Assembly: GCA_003290165.1 (NCBI GenBank)
Contig: QNQO01000809.1
Coordinates: 310,001-374,000 of the forward strand
Direction of reading: 5' to 3'
Origin: Berberis thunbergii
Lineage: Eukaryota > Streptophyta > Magnoliopsida > Ranunculales > Berberidaceae
Length of the DNA: 64,000 bases
Under the pieces are notes generated by a model. The model did no database searches, was not told the DNA's origin, and worked only from the letters and a program-made list of their open reading frames with translations. A program made the position numbers and the translations under genes. Below are positions 39,601 through 54,600 of this stretch, one piece after another; positions within the stretch are counted from its first letter, which is position 1; every line of letters starts with the position of its first letter.

Positions 39601-42600
39601 AAACTTACCGTATCCGTGTCCAACACACTATGCAGTTAAAACGGATAACGGTCCAAAAGCGTTATAGGTTATAACGAAATATACAGTATATAACGAAATA
39701 ATTTTTTAAATATATTTTTAATATCCCCACAAAGTATTAATGTACCATAGAGTCAAAAAAGTAAATCATTTTCATAACATTAAATTCAAAAAAAATAATA
39801 ATAATAAAAAATATTTACCCTTTGTATGAGAGTGAGATTGCAACAAAGAGAGCAATCGACTCTTCGTCTTCTTCCCTTCTTCTCTCGTTCTCTGTCAAAA
39901 GGTAGGTCTGATTTTTTGTCGATTGGCGACAGCAAGCTCTGATCTTTCTTTCCTATGAGTCTAAGGTTCTGGTTCGATCAAGAATGAAATGGGTTTTTTT
40001 ATATATTAGATCAAAACGTTAAAACAAGGTTATTAAAAAAAACGTTATCTCAATAACGGCCATTATATCGGAGTTGTGATATTATAATGTGATAATATCA
40101 TAACGTAACGGTTCACTCGCGTTAAGCATTATTTCGGAGTTATATCACCGTTTTAACTGTACAACCGACACGTATCCGACATACGACACTCACTCGACAC
40201 GGGTCAAACACTTGGTCAATGTGTCGTCAGATGTCAAACACGCCTCCAATACACCTGAAACTTGGTCAGGACACAGTCAAGACTCTAAAACCACCTTTGT
40301 TTTATTTTTTACTTTTAGATGTTTGCAAATAACCACATAATATAATGGTTGTTGATCTATCTGAAGTAAATGACTATTTCAATTAAGATTTAAGATAAAT
40401 AGGGCAAAAAACCATTAAAGAATACAGGTAGTCTATGTTTCTTCTCTCATCTACTTCTTCTTTACTATATTTTTTCTCTACTTTAATTTTTTTCTTGCAA
40501 CAGTGTCATCTTCTTCAAAACACTCTAAGAATGCACTTTATTAGATCATTATTTATATTTATATGATTTATTAAAAAATAGTATGACGTGTCGACGTGTC
40601 AACGTGTCCCCGAGTCCTAGTTTTTGGGAATTTGTCGAGTCGACGTGTTGTATCCATGTCCAACACAACGCGTGTGTCCGTATTCGTGCATCCTTGCTCA
40701 AGAAGCAATAGGAGGAAAGGAAGATCCTCATCCTTGAACCCCTTTCTCATGTAAAGTCATGTTTAGAGAATTGTTAGTTGTTCCCATATTCATTTGAGAA
40801 ACCACTGCTTTTTTGGAAAGAAGATTCTTAAAATGGGACTGAAAATCTCTTCGAGTGGTTTGTCATCACACCACTCATCCTCACAATATAATTCCCAAAA
40901 TATAAAAAAATAGAAATAAAAAATAATTTAAAATTTTACATTTATGTTGTGACACATGAAGTATGAGGTGACTGCCCACTTGATGACTAACAAGCATGAG
41001 GTGTCTCTGCATGGAACCAGTGGATGCCACGTCATGCTTCATAGCTTAAGTGTATCATGATGAATGGCCACCCGTCCCATGTAGCGAAACGTCTTCAAGT
41101 AACAGACACAGATGTTCAACAGCTTGGTATATAACTGTTCGATAATAAAAGTTAGTTTCAGCAAACATGTTTTAATAGGAGCATCAATAGGATATGAAAA
41201 GTAGAATTATGAACGATGGAAAGCTCTTCATTCCCAACAAAACAAATTCACAACTAGTGTTACAACAAAACAACAGTCCACGGATCCATTTCATAATTAT
41301 TTGTAAATGACCTCTTGCAAACCATTAAATTACCATGACAAACAATTTAGAGTCCTGTCTCCAAGGAACTTTGATGATGATAGAGCTAAAACTGACATCC
41401 AACATCATTTTAGTACGATTTGATAAAATATATCTGCGAAACAAACATAGAATTAATTCATACTGAAAAAAAAAACGTCATGTATACTACATGAAGTATA
41501 ACATGAAACAAAATAAATGGTGAGGTGATACACAAACTCACTCAGCTTTTGACGCCAAGCGCGAATTGGCATCTTCAAATCCATTAAGTGACAGTAGAAC
41601 CTACAGATAAGGAAAAAAACGATTATTTATACAAATGATACATAGATCTTAACTCTCTTCAGAAATGAGAAAACTATTAACGATGCAAGAGACAAACTAT
41701 TAATGATGCAAGAGACATAAATTGACCAAGTCATCCAAGAGATATAACACACCCACGCACTCCCAGCAAATCCCAACTAACAAACAACGACTCAAAGAAA
41801 ACATACTTAAACCAACATGGATGTATTGCACTCTTTCAGGAGACAAGCAATTGTGACACTTAATATTTGTCATTTTCAGGATTTCATCATTGTGAAAGAT
41901 GCTGATTTTTGGTTTGCTGGTATTTAGTTTGATAAGGGCATACAAAGGAAAATTCAGAGAGTGCCTTCTGCTGGTGCCTTTTTTTCTTTGGCCATTTCCA
42001 CCCTCAAACATAAGGAGGAGCTTTTCCAAGTTGGGAAACATGATCCAACATGTACATTTCTTGTGTTTTATATAGAGGTGGTCACGGGACGGAATGGGAC
42101 GAGATATACTCATCCCGATGCTGCCTGTGACTGCTGCGAAGATTATCATCATATAAGAGCGTGAAAAATAACTTTATTATAATTAGATATAGATGTGACA
42201 TGCAAATATAAGGGTAGCCACTAAATCCCCTAACAATGAAGTCGAGTGGGCTGACTTTTAGAAAATGTCAGTATAAATGGGACCCACTAAGAGTATTGTG
42301 TCGTTGTGATGGCCTCCCAACTGATTTTACAATTTCATTACTGTGGAAAACAAAATTCATGGTTCATTGACAAAATGACATTTCATCTTTTGTTAGGAAA
42401 GAAATATAGACGTATTGGTGATGCTCTAACATATTCATAATGGTTTACCATCAATACATATATTGTAATTATAAAAAAATATTTTTACAGCCCGAGGCAT
42501 CTCAAATTCTTGGCTCCGCCCCTGAATGTTCCCTTCTGAATATGTATTACTTAGTTAATTGTTATTTTTCATCTTCACCTGGATATTATCAATATTTCTA

Positions 42601-45600
42601 AATTAAATAATTGGAGCCACTTTTATTGGAAACCCAAGCAACAGTCTGCTATCTTTCTCTTGCTTAATAAATATTTATTTCTTGAAGTAACATTTATGTT
42701 CCCACTGCAAATACCATGAGTTTATGTCAGTCATCTATAAGTTTATATGAATAAAAATAAATAAATAAATAAAAATATTAATAATAAATATTAAAAATTT
42801 TGCTCGGGACGGGACAGGATTGGCGGGATTGAAAATCTTCATCCCATCCCATCCCATTCTAGATCGGGACGGGACGGGATCGGAATTGCGGGATGGGATG
42901 CCCACCCCTAGCTTTATATATACGTAATCATTCTAGTTAGGACATATTAGAATGTTTTCCCATTTATATTTTACTTTCCAGTTTTTAATAATTGTAATGC
43001 ATTAAACAAATAGAATACTACCATACAGCAAACAGTCCAACTTGTACTCACAAATATAGGAAGACTCTGGATTGATGGTGTGAAACAACAATAAACATAT
43101 AAGAAACTAGGTTGTCTAGGCGCGAAGCGGGGTGAAGCGCTAATAGCTACCTCAAGTGCCCACGGAGTCGTGACAGAATCACTGCGAAGTTAAGGTGGAA
43201 CCACGATAATTTATTTATTTTATTAGTTAGTAGTCATTGCATCGTTGCCTTTAATTCAAAACAAACATATACTAACAATATCTGACACTTAGTGGTAAGT
43301 GTTTTTTGACTTTGTATGTAAATATTTGTAATTTTCGGAAATGCCCCTTATAAAATGATAAATTACGTTTTTGTAGACAATCCTCTAAACACTATAACAA
43401 AAGTCTGAATCTACACATTATAACGAAAATTGAGTTTTATTGTTGCGTGAATGAACAGTGAATCTGTGCTTATGCAAGTCATGTCCAACTTTCAAATTTT
43501 CGAAAATGCCCATCTTAAAATGATAAATTACACTTTTGTATACAATGAATTCAATTTAGTAATAAAAATATATTAAGGTTATTTTAATACAGTATGAACA
43601 CAACTTTAATACTCAATTTTAAGATTCCGAAATTGATCCTCACTAAATTAAATAATATATCATGATTCTTCCCCAAATGAACAATGATATGTACGTCTTC
43701 AACTCTAAATTTCCTTCCCATTTTTCCCTACCATATTCTTAATAATTACATGTGAAAGCAATAGACCAACGAAGAGTGTCAGTTATTTGTCTTTTAATTG
43801 AAAAATACTATTACACATTTTTACCATTTTACCCTCTCAAATTTAAATTATAATAATCAACACTAGCCCCATGTAAACATTTATTAACTATACCTAACCC
43901 TAATAAAATTTATTTGAAACTCTCCAATTATCTATAAATTATAAAGAGACACTTACATCTAACTTTTGAATTTCTCATTTTACCCTCCATATTTTAGACT
44001 TTTACAATCAAAATCAGCTCCTCTCAAACATTGATTAATTATACCCATGCCCTTAATATAATTTATTTGAAGCCCCCTATTTATTTATAAACTATGCATA
44101 GGCCCTTAAAATTATATATAATTATTTTATTTAGAAAATTTCAATAATAATTTCTTATTATTATTGAATTATTGTAATAAAAAAACAATTGAATATCTGT
44201 GCACGTAGAGCATGTCGACACCCTAGTGAACAATAACTCACAACCTATAATTCAAATAACTTAATAACATGAGAATTGAATAACTCGATTGATAACAAAA
44301 CAAGACATTCTATCTATATCACTATCGAGCTCACGAGCTAAAGAAAGGAGAAGAAGAAAACTTAAACGGAATTCAAAATTGTATTCGAGCATAGCTGAGG
44401 TGAGAAAATGAAGAAAGGAGCAAGCTACTTGAAAAATCAATTGATCGATCAAGAAGAAGGGAGTTCATGCTTGGGTTCTTCACAGTTGAATTATGGTGGT
44501 TGTTCCTCCCTTGGGTTTAGCTAGTTTTATTATATTTATATTAAGCACTATTAATTAGCTACTATTTAAACACTAATTATAAAATATTAGAGAACCAAAT
44601 AAAAGTATTAGGAAGCTCTTAGTTCTTATTAGATTTTAAGTCTTAGTTATTATTAGATTTTAAGTTGTTAATCATGTTATTTACCACTGCGATGCGGCGC
44701 CAAGAAGTGCAAAAAACTTCATAAACGCAAAAAATTATCAAAGCGAAGTGGTCAGTTTAAAATTTAGAGCTTCATGAGTCGTGGCACTGCTGAAGCAGAG
44801 TTTCAGACAACATAGATAAGCTAAACTATAATACTGCATATATCAAAAATTTAACTTGCACTTACAAACATAAGAAGACTCTATATGAATAGTTTGAAAC
44901 AACACTTGATAATAAAATAGGGAAGTTGAGTTACTTACTCTTTGTTGTTGTAATTGGAAGGATCCAAGAATGCCAAAAAAATCCCGGATATTCAGCAAAA
45001 AGCTTGAAACATAAGTAACCTCAAATGGTTGAAGAACTAGCTGCATAACAAGAAATTCGATCAAGAATATTTAGATGCAAAATATCCACTTGAGCATTTA
45101 AAGATTACTGTACATCAACTACCTATAAGCATATCATTTGCAATACAAGCAGTACCTTTAATGACAATTCAGATTCAGCACTTGCTGGTAACTTCTCAAT
45201 TTGGAAAGTCAGAAAAGGTTTGATACTCTTTGGTGCATTCTCCTCGATGACAGGCTGCGAAACGTAGTGTCATTAGTACGAAAAACTACTAATTTGAATT
45301 ACAACCTTTCCCTGCATAGAAAGAAGGTAAAATGCCAAGTCTACCTTCTAAATTAAACACAATAGAAGCAAATAAAGAAACTGAATTATCTCTTCAGCCT
45401 CTTTGCCTCATCATTCGCAGTCCACTCTGATTAAACTATTTAAGGACATTTGTTTCAAATGACCATGGCAGCCTACTCTTAGACGATGTAGACCATTAGA
45501 TGCCATTAGTTAATGTAATGACTATTTTCTACCTACTTTTACGACTTTTTTAAAATTAAAGCCTATTTCTTAATTTTGGTCAGCTTGTCGACTACAAATA

Positions 45601-48600
45601 CATTCTTACCCATCCTTAAATGCTCAAACAATTAAGCAATGGATCTTGTTAACCAACAACTTTTGCTATTTGGCTCTCTCACTCTTACAATTACGATTAT
45701 CATCTTCCCCAAACGCATCTTCTTCATAAGCACAACTCCCTTCTTAAAATTGAAATCAAATCTTCAATTCAAATTCGATGTTACCATGAAATTAACTATT
45801 CAAGCCCAATTGGTTTTTTTCATTTCCTTGTACACTTTGTTTATATTACAGCATCTGTTTTCTTCAAGTTATATAACATTATTTGATCAAAAGTTAATGA
45901 TAAAAAACAACATCAAAGTGATTTCAATTTTGGGACATAGTTTGCCAAATTTGACCTTATTCAAATTCCCATAAATAATCTAACACTTTCAAATGTTCAT
46001 CCTGATTTCAAATGATTGACAATTGGACCAAACAGCTGTTTATCTCCACATATATCCTCACATCGTAAGTAGATCTCGCTAAGTGCAAGTTTCAAACTAT
46101 TTTTAACAGCTATCAAGAATTTTGATATAATATTTTCATAGTTTTTAGTTGTTGTGTCCCCCTTTGTTGAGAAGGGTCTTTGTTTTTCAAACTTTCTTTT
46201 TAAGTGTCCAAAATCAATCAAAATTAAAATAACATGCAATACGTGGTAGTTTGAAATAAACTGTACCAAAATTAAAAATTATGGCAGCCAAGAGGACCAC
46301 GATTTGTGATAAAATAAAGAGTTGGCCGTATTAATTCTTGTATGCCATGCCAACCATACCATCAATGAAGGTTCGTGCATGATCACTCTCTGAAGAAGGA
46401 TCTCAACATTTATACACTAAATAGATCTAGTAAAAATAATGAAATGAGGATGACATGCAAATAAGTAAATCACTAACCATAAAATAGATTTAACAAAAAT
46501 GCTGAACTGGTGAAGATGTTGATGATAAAGAAGGAATGAAATGACTTGGAAAGATTAAATACACACCAGTAGAATTACTTGCTTGGTATACAAGTCATCC
46601 ATCACAATTGAACTGATATTGGAAAGAATATTCCATGATTCTTCCCAAAGTTTGCATTCAATAAGTACTTCATCAAATGTGATTTTAACAATATCCATGT
46701 CCTGTGCTCTGGGGTAGAATAACAAGAACATTAAAAGATGCAAATAAAAATTGATCGATAAAATCACAAGATCGAACTAAAGATAACAATTAGCACTTCT
46801 GTCCAAGGGTATCATCATAGGCAAGTGGTATTAGCAACTTGGATAAGAGTATCTGATATTTAAAACACAAATATAATAGAGCAAACGCCTTCCCACATTC
46901 CGTAGTTATAAGGTAGGTAGACTTAGTTATAGCATAGACTTCAATCTGTAAATATTTTAGAAGAGTTCTGCTAAAAACACATATAATGAAATCCGCATAA
47001 CCATGTGATGTACATAAACAATTACAGCATCCGAGTATAAATTGCAACGTCCAAAAAAATGTCTTCTTTTATTGAAAATATGACTTATGTAGTCAAAGGC
47101 AATGCCAATGCCCAGGCTAGCCGAGGCACACTAGGTGCCTCAATGAAATTCTCAGCATCTTGCTTGGCCTAGGCTGTAGCCAAAAGGATGTAATAAAAAA
47201 AAAACCACCTGGGTTAGCTAGAGGCGCCCAGCACTACAAAACACCTAAAAAAAAAATCAGCACATTTTGGGCACATGCTCAATTTTCATTTTCCTTATTA
47301 AAATTGTGGGTTAATTTTGGGGAGGATGAGGATCTATCATCAATTGTATGTCAGATGATATTTACCTTTTTGGATTGCTTTTGAATGATGTTTAGCCTCT
47401 ATATTGTGCTTGTTGTTGTCTTTTGACTTGTTTTTTTATGTATGTGATTGGATTATGAATATTTTCAGTTTCATGTTTAAGTCAAATGTGTTAACTTTCA
47501 TTTGGATTGATGCACACTACTGCACACATAAGAGCACATAAAAGGTCAAACAAAATGCTGTCTGGAGTGCCAGGCTACGCCCATGCGACCTGACCTAGGA
47601 CACCCTGTCGCTCGCCTCACCTAACGCCCAAGATGACATAGAGTGTGATGGATATGTTGCAACTGTCCAGATAAATTAGAAACAAATGAAAAAACTATGC
47701 AGGATCTTTGCCAAGAATCAACAAATCATAACTCTTTACATATCATTGGTGAGTATCACCTACAATACATAAGATCAACATCGACAACAAGCAATTGTTC
47801 CTCAACTACACCTTATCCTTTTGCTTCATTCATTATTTATTTATTCTAGCAATATCGTTTATAGTTATATTGTTTCAAAGCTTGATTTACCAGCAACGCC
47901 ACATTCAACACCTTATTCTTTTGATTGAATCACCTTATTTTATTGTTTCTATTGAAAAGTAAACGAATCAAATTTTGTTAGATGTAGAATGTGGTTCACA
48001 TGGCTGCTACTCATGAGCTACTTGAGCGCACATGGTGTTTGATTGAGAAGTCTGGATGGTCTACAACCTAAGAAAAGGACATGTTATAACCATTTTTTGG
48101 AAATTAACTTGTATTCCATATAATACATGGGCGGGTGTGGAATTAATTTCTTTAAGGTGTAAATGTTGAAAATCTACACTAGGGAGTATCTCAATTCTTT
48201 GATCGAGATGTCAATCACAAGGGCCAAAAAAAGGCATTTCTAGCTTGAAAAATATGGTCATTGAATTACATTAAGGACTAAGCATACTACGACGTTTCCA
48301 TCTACTATAACAGTTGAAGGCCATATTTTATTGTTTTCCAATGATGGTGCTTTTATTCTTTTTCACAAAATCGAAAAAAAAAAAATTCAAAAAGGGGATC
48401 CTAATGTCAGACACCCCTTGATGGCAAACTTATTGATGAATGGAGAAAGATTGAAATTCGGAACTCGATTCAAGAAGCCAGGGTCACTGCACTGCATGGT
48501 ATGGTCATCGGTGAGACTAAAAAATATGTCGAGCAAACTTTAATCAACAAAATAAGAAAAATACATGGACAAATCGTGAAGTGATAAGCTTCAACCAATT

Positions 48601-51600
48601 AAATATTTATGACTGAATTCGAGGTCACAAAATTAGCCCAAATCGATATTGACATTCATGTAATGACTTGAGGCCAAATCCAACACAAACAAATAGGGGC
48701 AGTTCAAACGCCGACAAATTGTGACTCGCGAGCAAACTTGGAAAGCAAATAATCAATCGCCATGTATTAATCAGATCGCTTGACTCGGCAATGACTCAGC
48801 TCACTTCGGTCACTGTTTTTTCCAATTTTTTCTTTAGAGTATATTTTTTGACGAAACCACAAAAATATTAGAGGGAGGAGAGGGAGAAAAAAAACTCAGT
48901 AAAACTTTAATTGAAGATTTTATGGTTTTTTCTTTATGGTGAGTTTAATCATAGACTTTTGTGTGTGTGTGCAGCCAATCATCAATAAAATTGAGGACTT
49001 CTATGGAAAATTGTGGACAACCAATCAGTAAAATGTGACGTTCTATAAGATTTCTTTTTCTATGGAACCCGTCTTCATAAAATTGGATTCGCTTCTCATG
49101 TCAATTTCATGCAACCAAACACACGCTCAAAGAAGATCTTGGTTATTGCTACAACTCATTTAAACTATTTTCGTCTCTCTCCTTTAACCTTTCTCCTTCA
49201 AATAAAGTAACAATTGCCATATTTCATTCACTCCTCACTAATTTTCCTACACTTCCTTCTTCATTCATTCTTTACAAGCCAAAGCAATTTTTTTTATTCA
49301 CTCTCTCCTCAATTGTCTACAAAAGAGTAACATGTCGCTAAGTTGTTTTTTCATTTTCTCTTTTATTTTTCCATATCCAATTTATATGATTTTTTTATTT
49401 GCTATAACTTTGTGTCGAAAATGGTGATGTTCATTTATATAATGATATGTGGAATTTTTTACCTAAATGTTACTAGGGATATATATAAGAAAAATATTAT
49501 TTAGATAAATCACTTGATTAATACCGACTAAGTAGCTCATTTCTCCACAAAAAAGTAATAGTTGTTGTCGTTCTCTTCTTCATTTGTTTTTCTCTTATTT
49601 TTCAATGTCATGTCTTTTAATTATAATTTAATTTTGCAAATAGTGATGCTCATTTATATCATGATATATATCTATGGGCATTCTTTTTGTTATCTAAATG
49701 TTTCTTAGGGTGAATATAAGGGAAAAAAATAAAATAATTTAGATGAATCACCCAATTAATCCCGGACTAAGTAATTCACTCACTACTCGCTCCTAGAGAG
49801 AGTAGTGATTAAGCTATCCAACTCTTTGCGATTAATTCGTAACTCAAGACACTTCAACAACGTTAGGCAACAACAATCAGATCTTTCCATGTCAATTCAG
49901 TCCCCCAACAGGCTTAGTTGAGGAAATAATCAGCTTAGGGATGGCAGTGAGGCGGATTTTCACGGATATCCGCTCCACCCAAACCGTTTGGGGCAAATTT
50001 GGGTTTATCTAAACAAATTTCGGGGCGGATTCGAGTATCCAAATCGTATCCGTAAAAAATTCAAGGCGAATACGAATTTAACCATATCTGCCTCGCGGAT
50101 ATCCGCTGTCAAGACTAGTACCATTGGTTAGGGAAATCAAGGTTCAGAGGCCTTTCAAGACTTTCCTAATGGTCTCAAAACTCAATGTTCCCTTTTGAAA
50201 AGTGCCCAAATGCTTAGCATCTATATTATAGGGGAAAGGTTTGAGCTCTTGACTGTGAGGACGTGTTGCCTCCATTGCATAGTCGGGCCAGACTGTACCG
50301 CTAGCATTTTTATTGTTTTCTTTGCATTGCTTTTCAACTTCAAACTTGTATTTTCTTCGATCGATAGCATCGAACTAGTCTTGAGCAACGTCCTTCCGAA
50401 CGTTCCTCCCCATTGTAATCTATTGAATGTGAATGAGAGTTTTTACTGACTATTGTGCATTGTTATATTGTCTACAGATTGATATTGTGCATTCTCAACT
50501 TAATATTTGTGCCCGTCAAAGTAACTACTCATAGGCTTACTAGTGAATTGGATAGCTAGTGCCGCACGGATTACTAGTCCATGACAGTTGGTATCAGAGC
50601 CAGAGCTTGTTGAATGCAAACCAGAATGCAGGAAATAAATGAGCGCCTTAGCGCTATGGAGGAACGACAGGCCAGTCGAATGCATAGACTGGAAAGCAGA
50701 ATGGACCAGGTGAACACTTTGGGAGAACAGATTAGTCGATTGGATGGACTCTTTTCACTGGCAGACAGAGTGGATTCGCTGGCTGGGCACGTTGATAACT
50801 TAGAGGGACGAACAGTCGCAATGGAAGAGTCGCGTCACCCCACAGCTCAGGTGATGAGTGACTTCCAATTACAGTTGGAGGACTTATTTGCAAGGGTTGG
50901 CTTGCTAACTAAGGCCACAGGGACGACTGATCACCCTAGAATGAAAGTACCCGAGCCAAAGTCATATGTTGGGGCACGAGATGGGAAGGAGTTAAAGAAC
51001 TTGTTTGATCTGGAGCAGTATTTTCGCGCGGTGAACCCCGAATCAGAAGAAGCCAAGGCTACCATGGCGACCATGTACTTAGCAGGTGATGCAAAACTAT
51101 GGTGGAGAACCAAATATGCAGATATGGAAGAAGGTCGCATCCTTATTAGAACTTGGGCAGACCTCAAGAAGGAACTCAGAAATCAATTCTTGCCTGAGAA
51201 CACTGATTTCTTAGCAAGGAGGAAGCTCCACACCATCAAACAGACAGGCAATATTCGAGACTATGTCCGACAATTCTCAACTTGCTTGCTAGATATTCGA
51301 GACATGTCTGAAAAGGACAAAGTTTTCTGTTTCATGGAACAAGCTCAGCCGCTTCTATAAGCAGAATTGCAAAGGCAGAAGGTGACAAATATTACAAGTG
51401 TTATTGCTACAGCAGAAAGGTTAAGTAATTATATGCCCATGACTGGATCCACTTCGCTCAATCACTCCACAGCTAGAACTGGCAGTACCAATTCAAGCTC
51501 AGGGTCGAATGCTCGCTCACCTCACCAAAATTGGGGAAACTCAAGTCAGAACCGAGGAAACTATAATTCCCGGCCGTCCAACCAGAATTGGAGTTCCAAC

Positions 51601-54600
51601 AAAAATTGGAATGCCAGCTCTAGCAACTCAAATTACAACAACAAAGGAGGGCAAAACTACTCTGGACAGTGGAGACCATCTGCCCCTGCCCCATGCATTC
51701 TTTGCAATATCAGAGATCACCCAACAGGCAAATGTCCATCCAAACCAGCTCTACACTCATTAATGTCCTTGCTTCAAGCAGAACCTTCTAACCCGACCGC
51801 ATCGAGCTCGAACCCCACCAACAGTGAGACCTCCCAAATGAGAGCTCTACGCAAGCTCAATGTTGTCAAAGGAGAAATGTATGAGCACCCACACAAGAAG
51901 GCTTTACAATACATCGACATCACTATCAATGGGTTCCTTCCCAAGCATTGTTGGATTACGGAGCGACAGACAATTTTATTGCCCCAGATGAAGCTAGACG
52001 TGTGGGTCTGAACTTAAAAGGAGATGTGGAAAAGTTGAAAGCTGTCAACTCTGCGGCAATGTCTATTAATGGTATGGCTAGAGCTGTGCCACTACAGGTT
52101 GGTCCATGGGAAGGAAGATCAAACTTCTTGGCCGTTCCACTTGATGATTTTAAGGTGATTCTTGGCCAAGAATTCTTCCGAAGAGCTGCAGCAGGACCAT
52201 TACCTTTCATGGACTCCTTGGGGTTTTTCGGACCCAGACTACGCATTGTACGAACCTCAATTCGACCAACAACTCATGATAGAATATTGTCGGCGCTCCA
52301 AGTCAAGAGGGGCTTGGCCAAAGGAGAAGATACATACTTAGCTGTGGCAAAGCTAGAGATGGAAGATGATACTAGCAAAATCCCTGAGGAAGTTGCCCAA
52401 GTTATTGCTGAATTCAGCGAAGTGATGCCGAATGAATTGCCAAAGAATCTACCTCCCAGAAGGCTCATTGATCACGAAATCGAGTTAGTCCCTGGTGCCA
52501 AGCCACCCGCACGTAGTCCATATCGCATGAGCCCTCCAGAGCTGACCGAATTGAGAACACTAGATGGCTTGTTGGAGTCGGGATTCATTCGGCCCTCTAA
52601 AGCACCTTATGGGGCACCTGTTCTTTTTCAGCGGAAACATGATGGCAGTCTTCGCCTTTGTGTTGATTATAGAGTCTTGAACAAAGTCACTATAAAGAAC
52701 AAATACCCGCTGCCGCTCATTGCAGACTTATTCGACCAACTTGGATCCGCCAGATACTTCACAAAACTCGACTTGAGATCAGGTTACCATCAGGTCCGCA
52801 TTGCTGCTGGTGACGAACCAAAAACTGCTTGTTCTACTAGATATGGGTCATATGAGTTCTTAGTAATGCCCTTCTGCTTGACCAATGCTCCAGCTATATT
52901 TTGCACCCTTATGAATGGCATGTTCCGTCACCTTCTGGACAAGTCTATGGTTGTCTATCTTGACGACATTGTGGTTTATAGTGGGACTATAGAAGAACAC
53001 CTACATCATTTGCGAGAAGTGTTCCAAATCCTTAAGGATAATCATCTCTTTGTCAATAAGGAAAAGTGCTCATTCGGCCAGACCCAGATCAATTTCTTGG
53101 GTCATGTTATTGGCAATGGCAAGATTCGGATGGACATGGAGAAAGTCAAGGCAATCCATGATTGGAACTCTCCTAAGAACGTGTCTCAACTACGTTCTTT
53201 CCTTGGACTCGCAAACTATTATCGTCGCTTCATAAGGGACTACTCTAAAAGAGTTGTTGTCCTGACAAATTTGTTGAAACAAGACCGAACATGGGAATGG
53301 GATAGGCAATGTGAAGCTTCATTCCAAGACTTGAAATCGGCCGTGATGAAAGATCCAGTATTGGCCTTGCCAGACATCATCAAGCCCTTTGAAGTACAAA
53401 CAGATGCATCTGATTATGCCTTAGAGGGAGTTTTACTTCAAGATGGTCACCCGGTAGCATATGAGAGTCGAAAGTTGAATGATACAGAGTCTCGTTACTC
53501 AGCTCAGGAAAAGGAATTGCTAGCCATTGTACATTGTTTACGGGTGTGGAGACACTACCTCTTGGGATCTCAAGTTCTTGTTAAAACGGATAATGCTGCA
53601 GCAAGCCATTTCCTTACTCAGAAGATGCTAACCTCCAAGCAATCTCGATGGCAGGAAAAATTAGCAGAATTTGACTTAGTATTGGAATACAAGCCAGGGC
53701 GCACTAACAATGTAGCTGATGCACTCCGTAGAAGGGCAGACCTTGCAGTGCTAACCCATACTGGTCCAAGTCACACCATCTTGGAGAAGATCAAAGTAGG
53801 CCTACAGACAGATCCACAAGCAAAGGCGATTACAGAGTTGATCAAGCAGGGCAAAACTCGACGGTTCTGGATAAAAGATGGAGCAATACTCACAACTGGT
53901 AATCGCCTCTATGTTCCGAGAACTTCTGGTTTGAGAAAAGAACTTTTGAGAGAATGCCATGACCCCGAACATGTCTTATTTGCCAACAAGATAAGGTTGA
54001 AAGAGATCGACCAGTAGGCTTACTAGAGCCCCTGCCTGTTCCAACTCGTCCTTGGGAAAGTGTTTCCATGGACTTCATTACTGGGTTACCGAAAGTGGAG
54101 GATTTCAGGAGTATCCTTGTAGTTGTTGATCAATTCTCAAAGTATGTGACCTTTGTGCCGACCTGGCTAACTTGCACAGCCGAAGATAAGGCGCAATTGT
54201 TCCTCAAGCATGTAGTGAAGTATTGGGGACTGCCCGAAAACATTGTTAGCGACCGCGATGCTCGATTCACAGGAAAGTTCTGGAAGGAGTTGTTCAAGCT
54301 CTTGGGATCCAAACTTAATATGTCGACAAGCCAACATCCCCAATCTGACGGACAGACTGAGCGCTTTAACTCTATGCTTGAAGAATACCTTCGTCATTTT
54401 GCAAGTGCAAACCAGAAAAATTGGGTGGGACTACTTGATGTTGCACAATTCTGTTTCAACTTACAAAAGAGCTCAGCTACTCACTTCAGCCCCTTTCAGT
54501 TAGTCACTGGTCAGCAACCATTGACACCACATACAGTGCTGACCGGATACCAAGGACCCAGCCCAAGAGCTCTTGAATTTGTCAAAGCCTGGCAGAAAAA

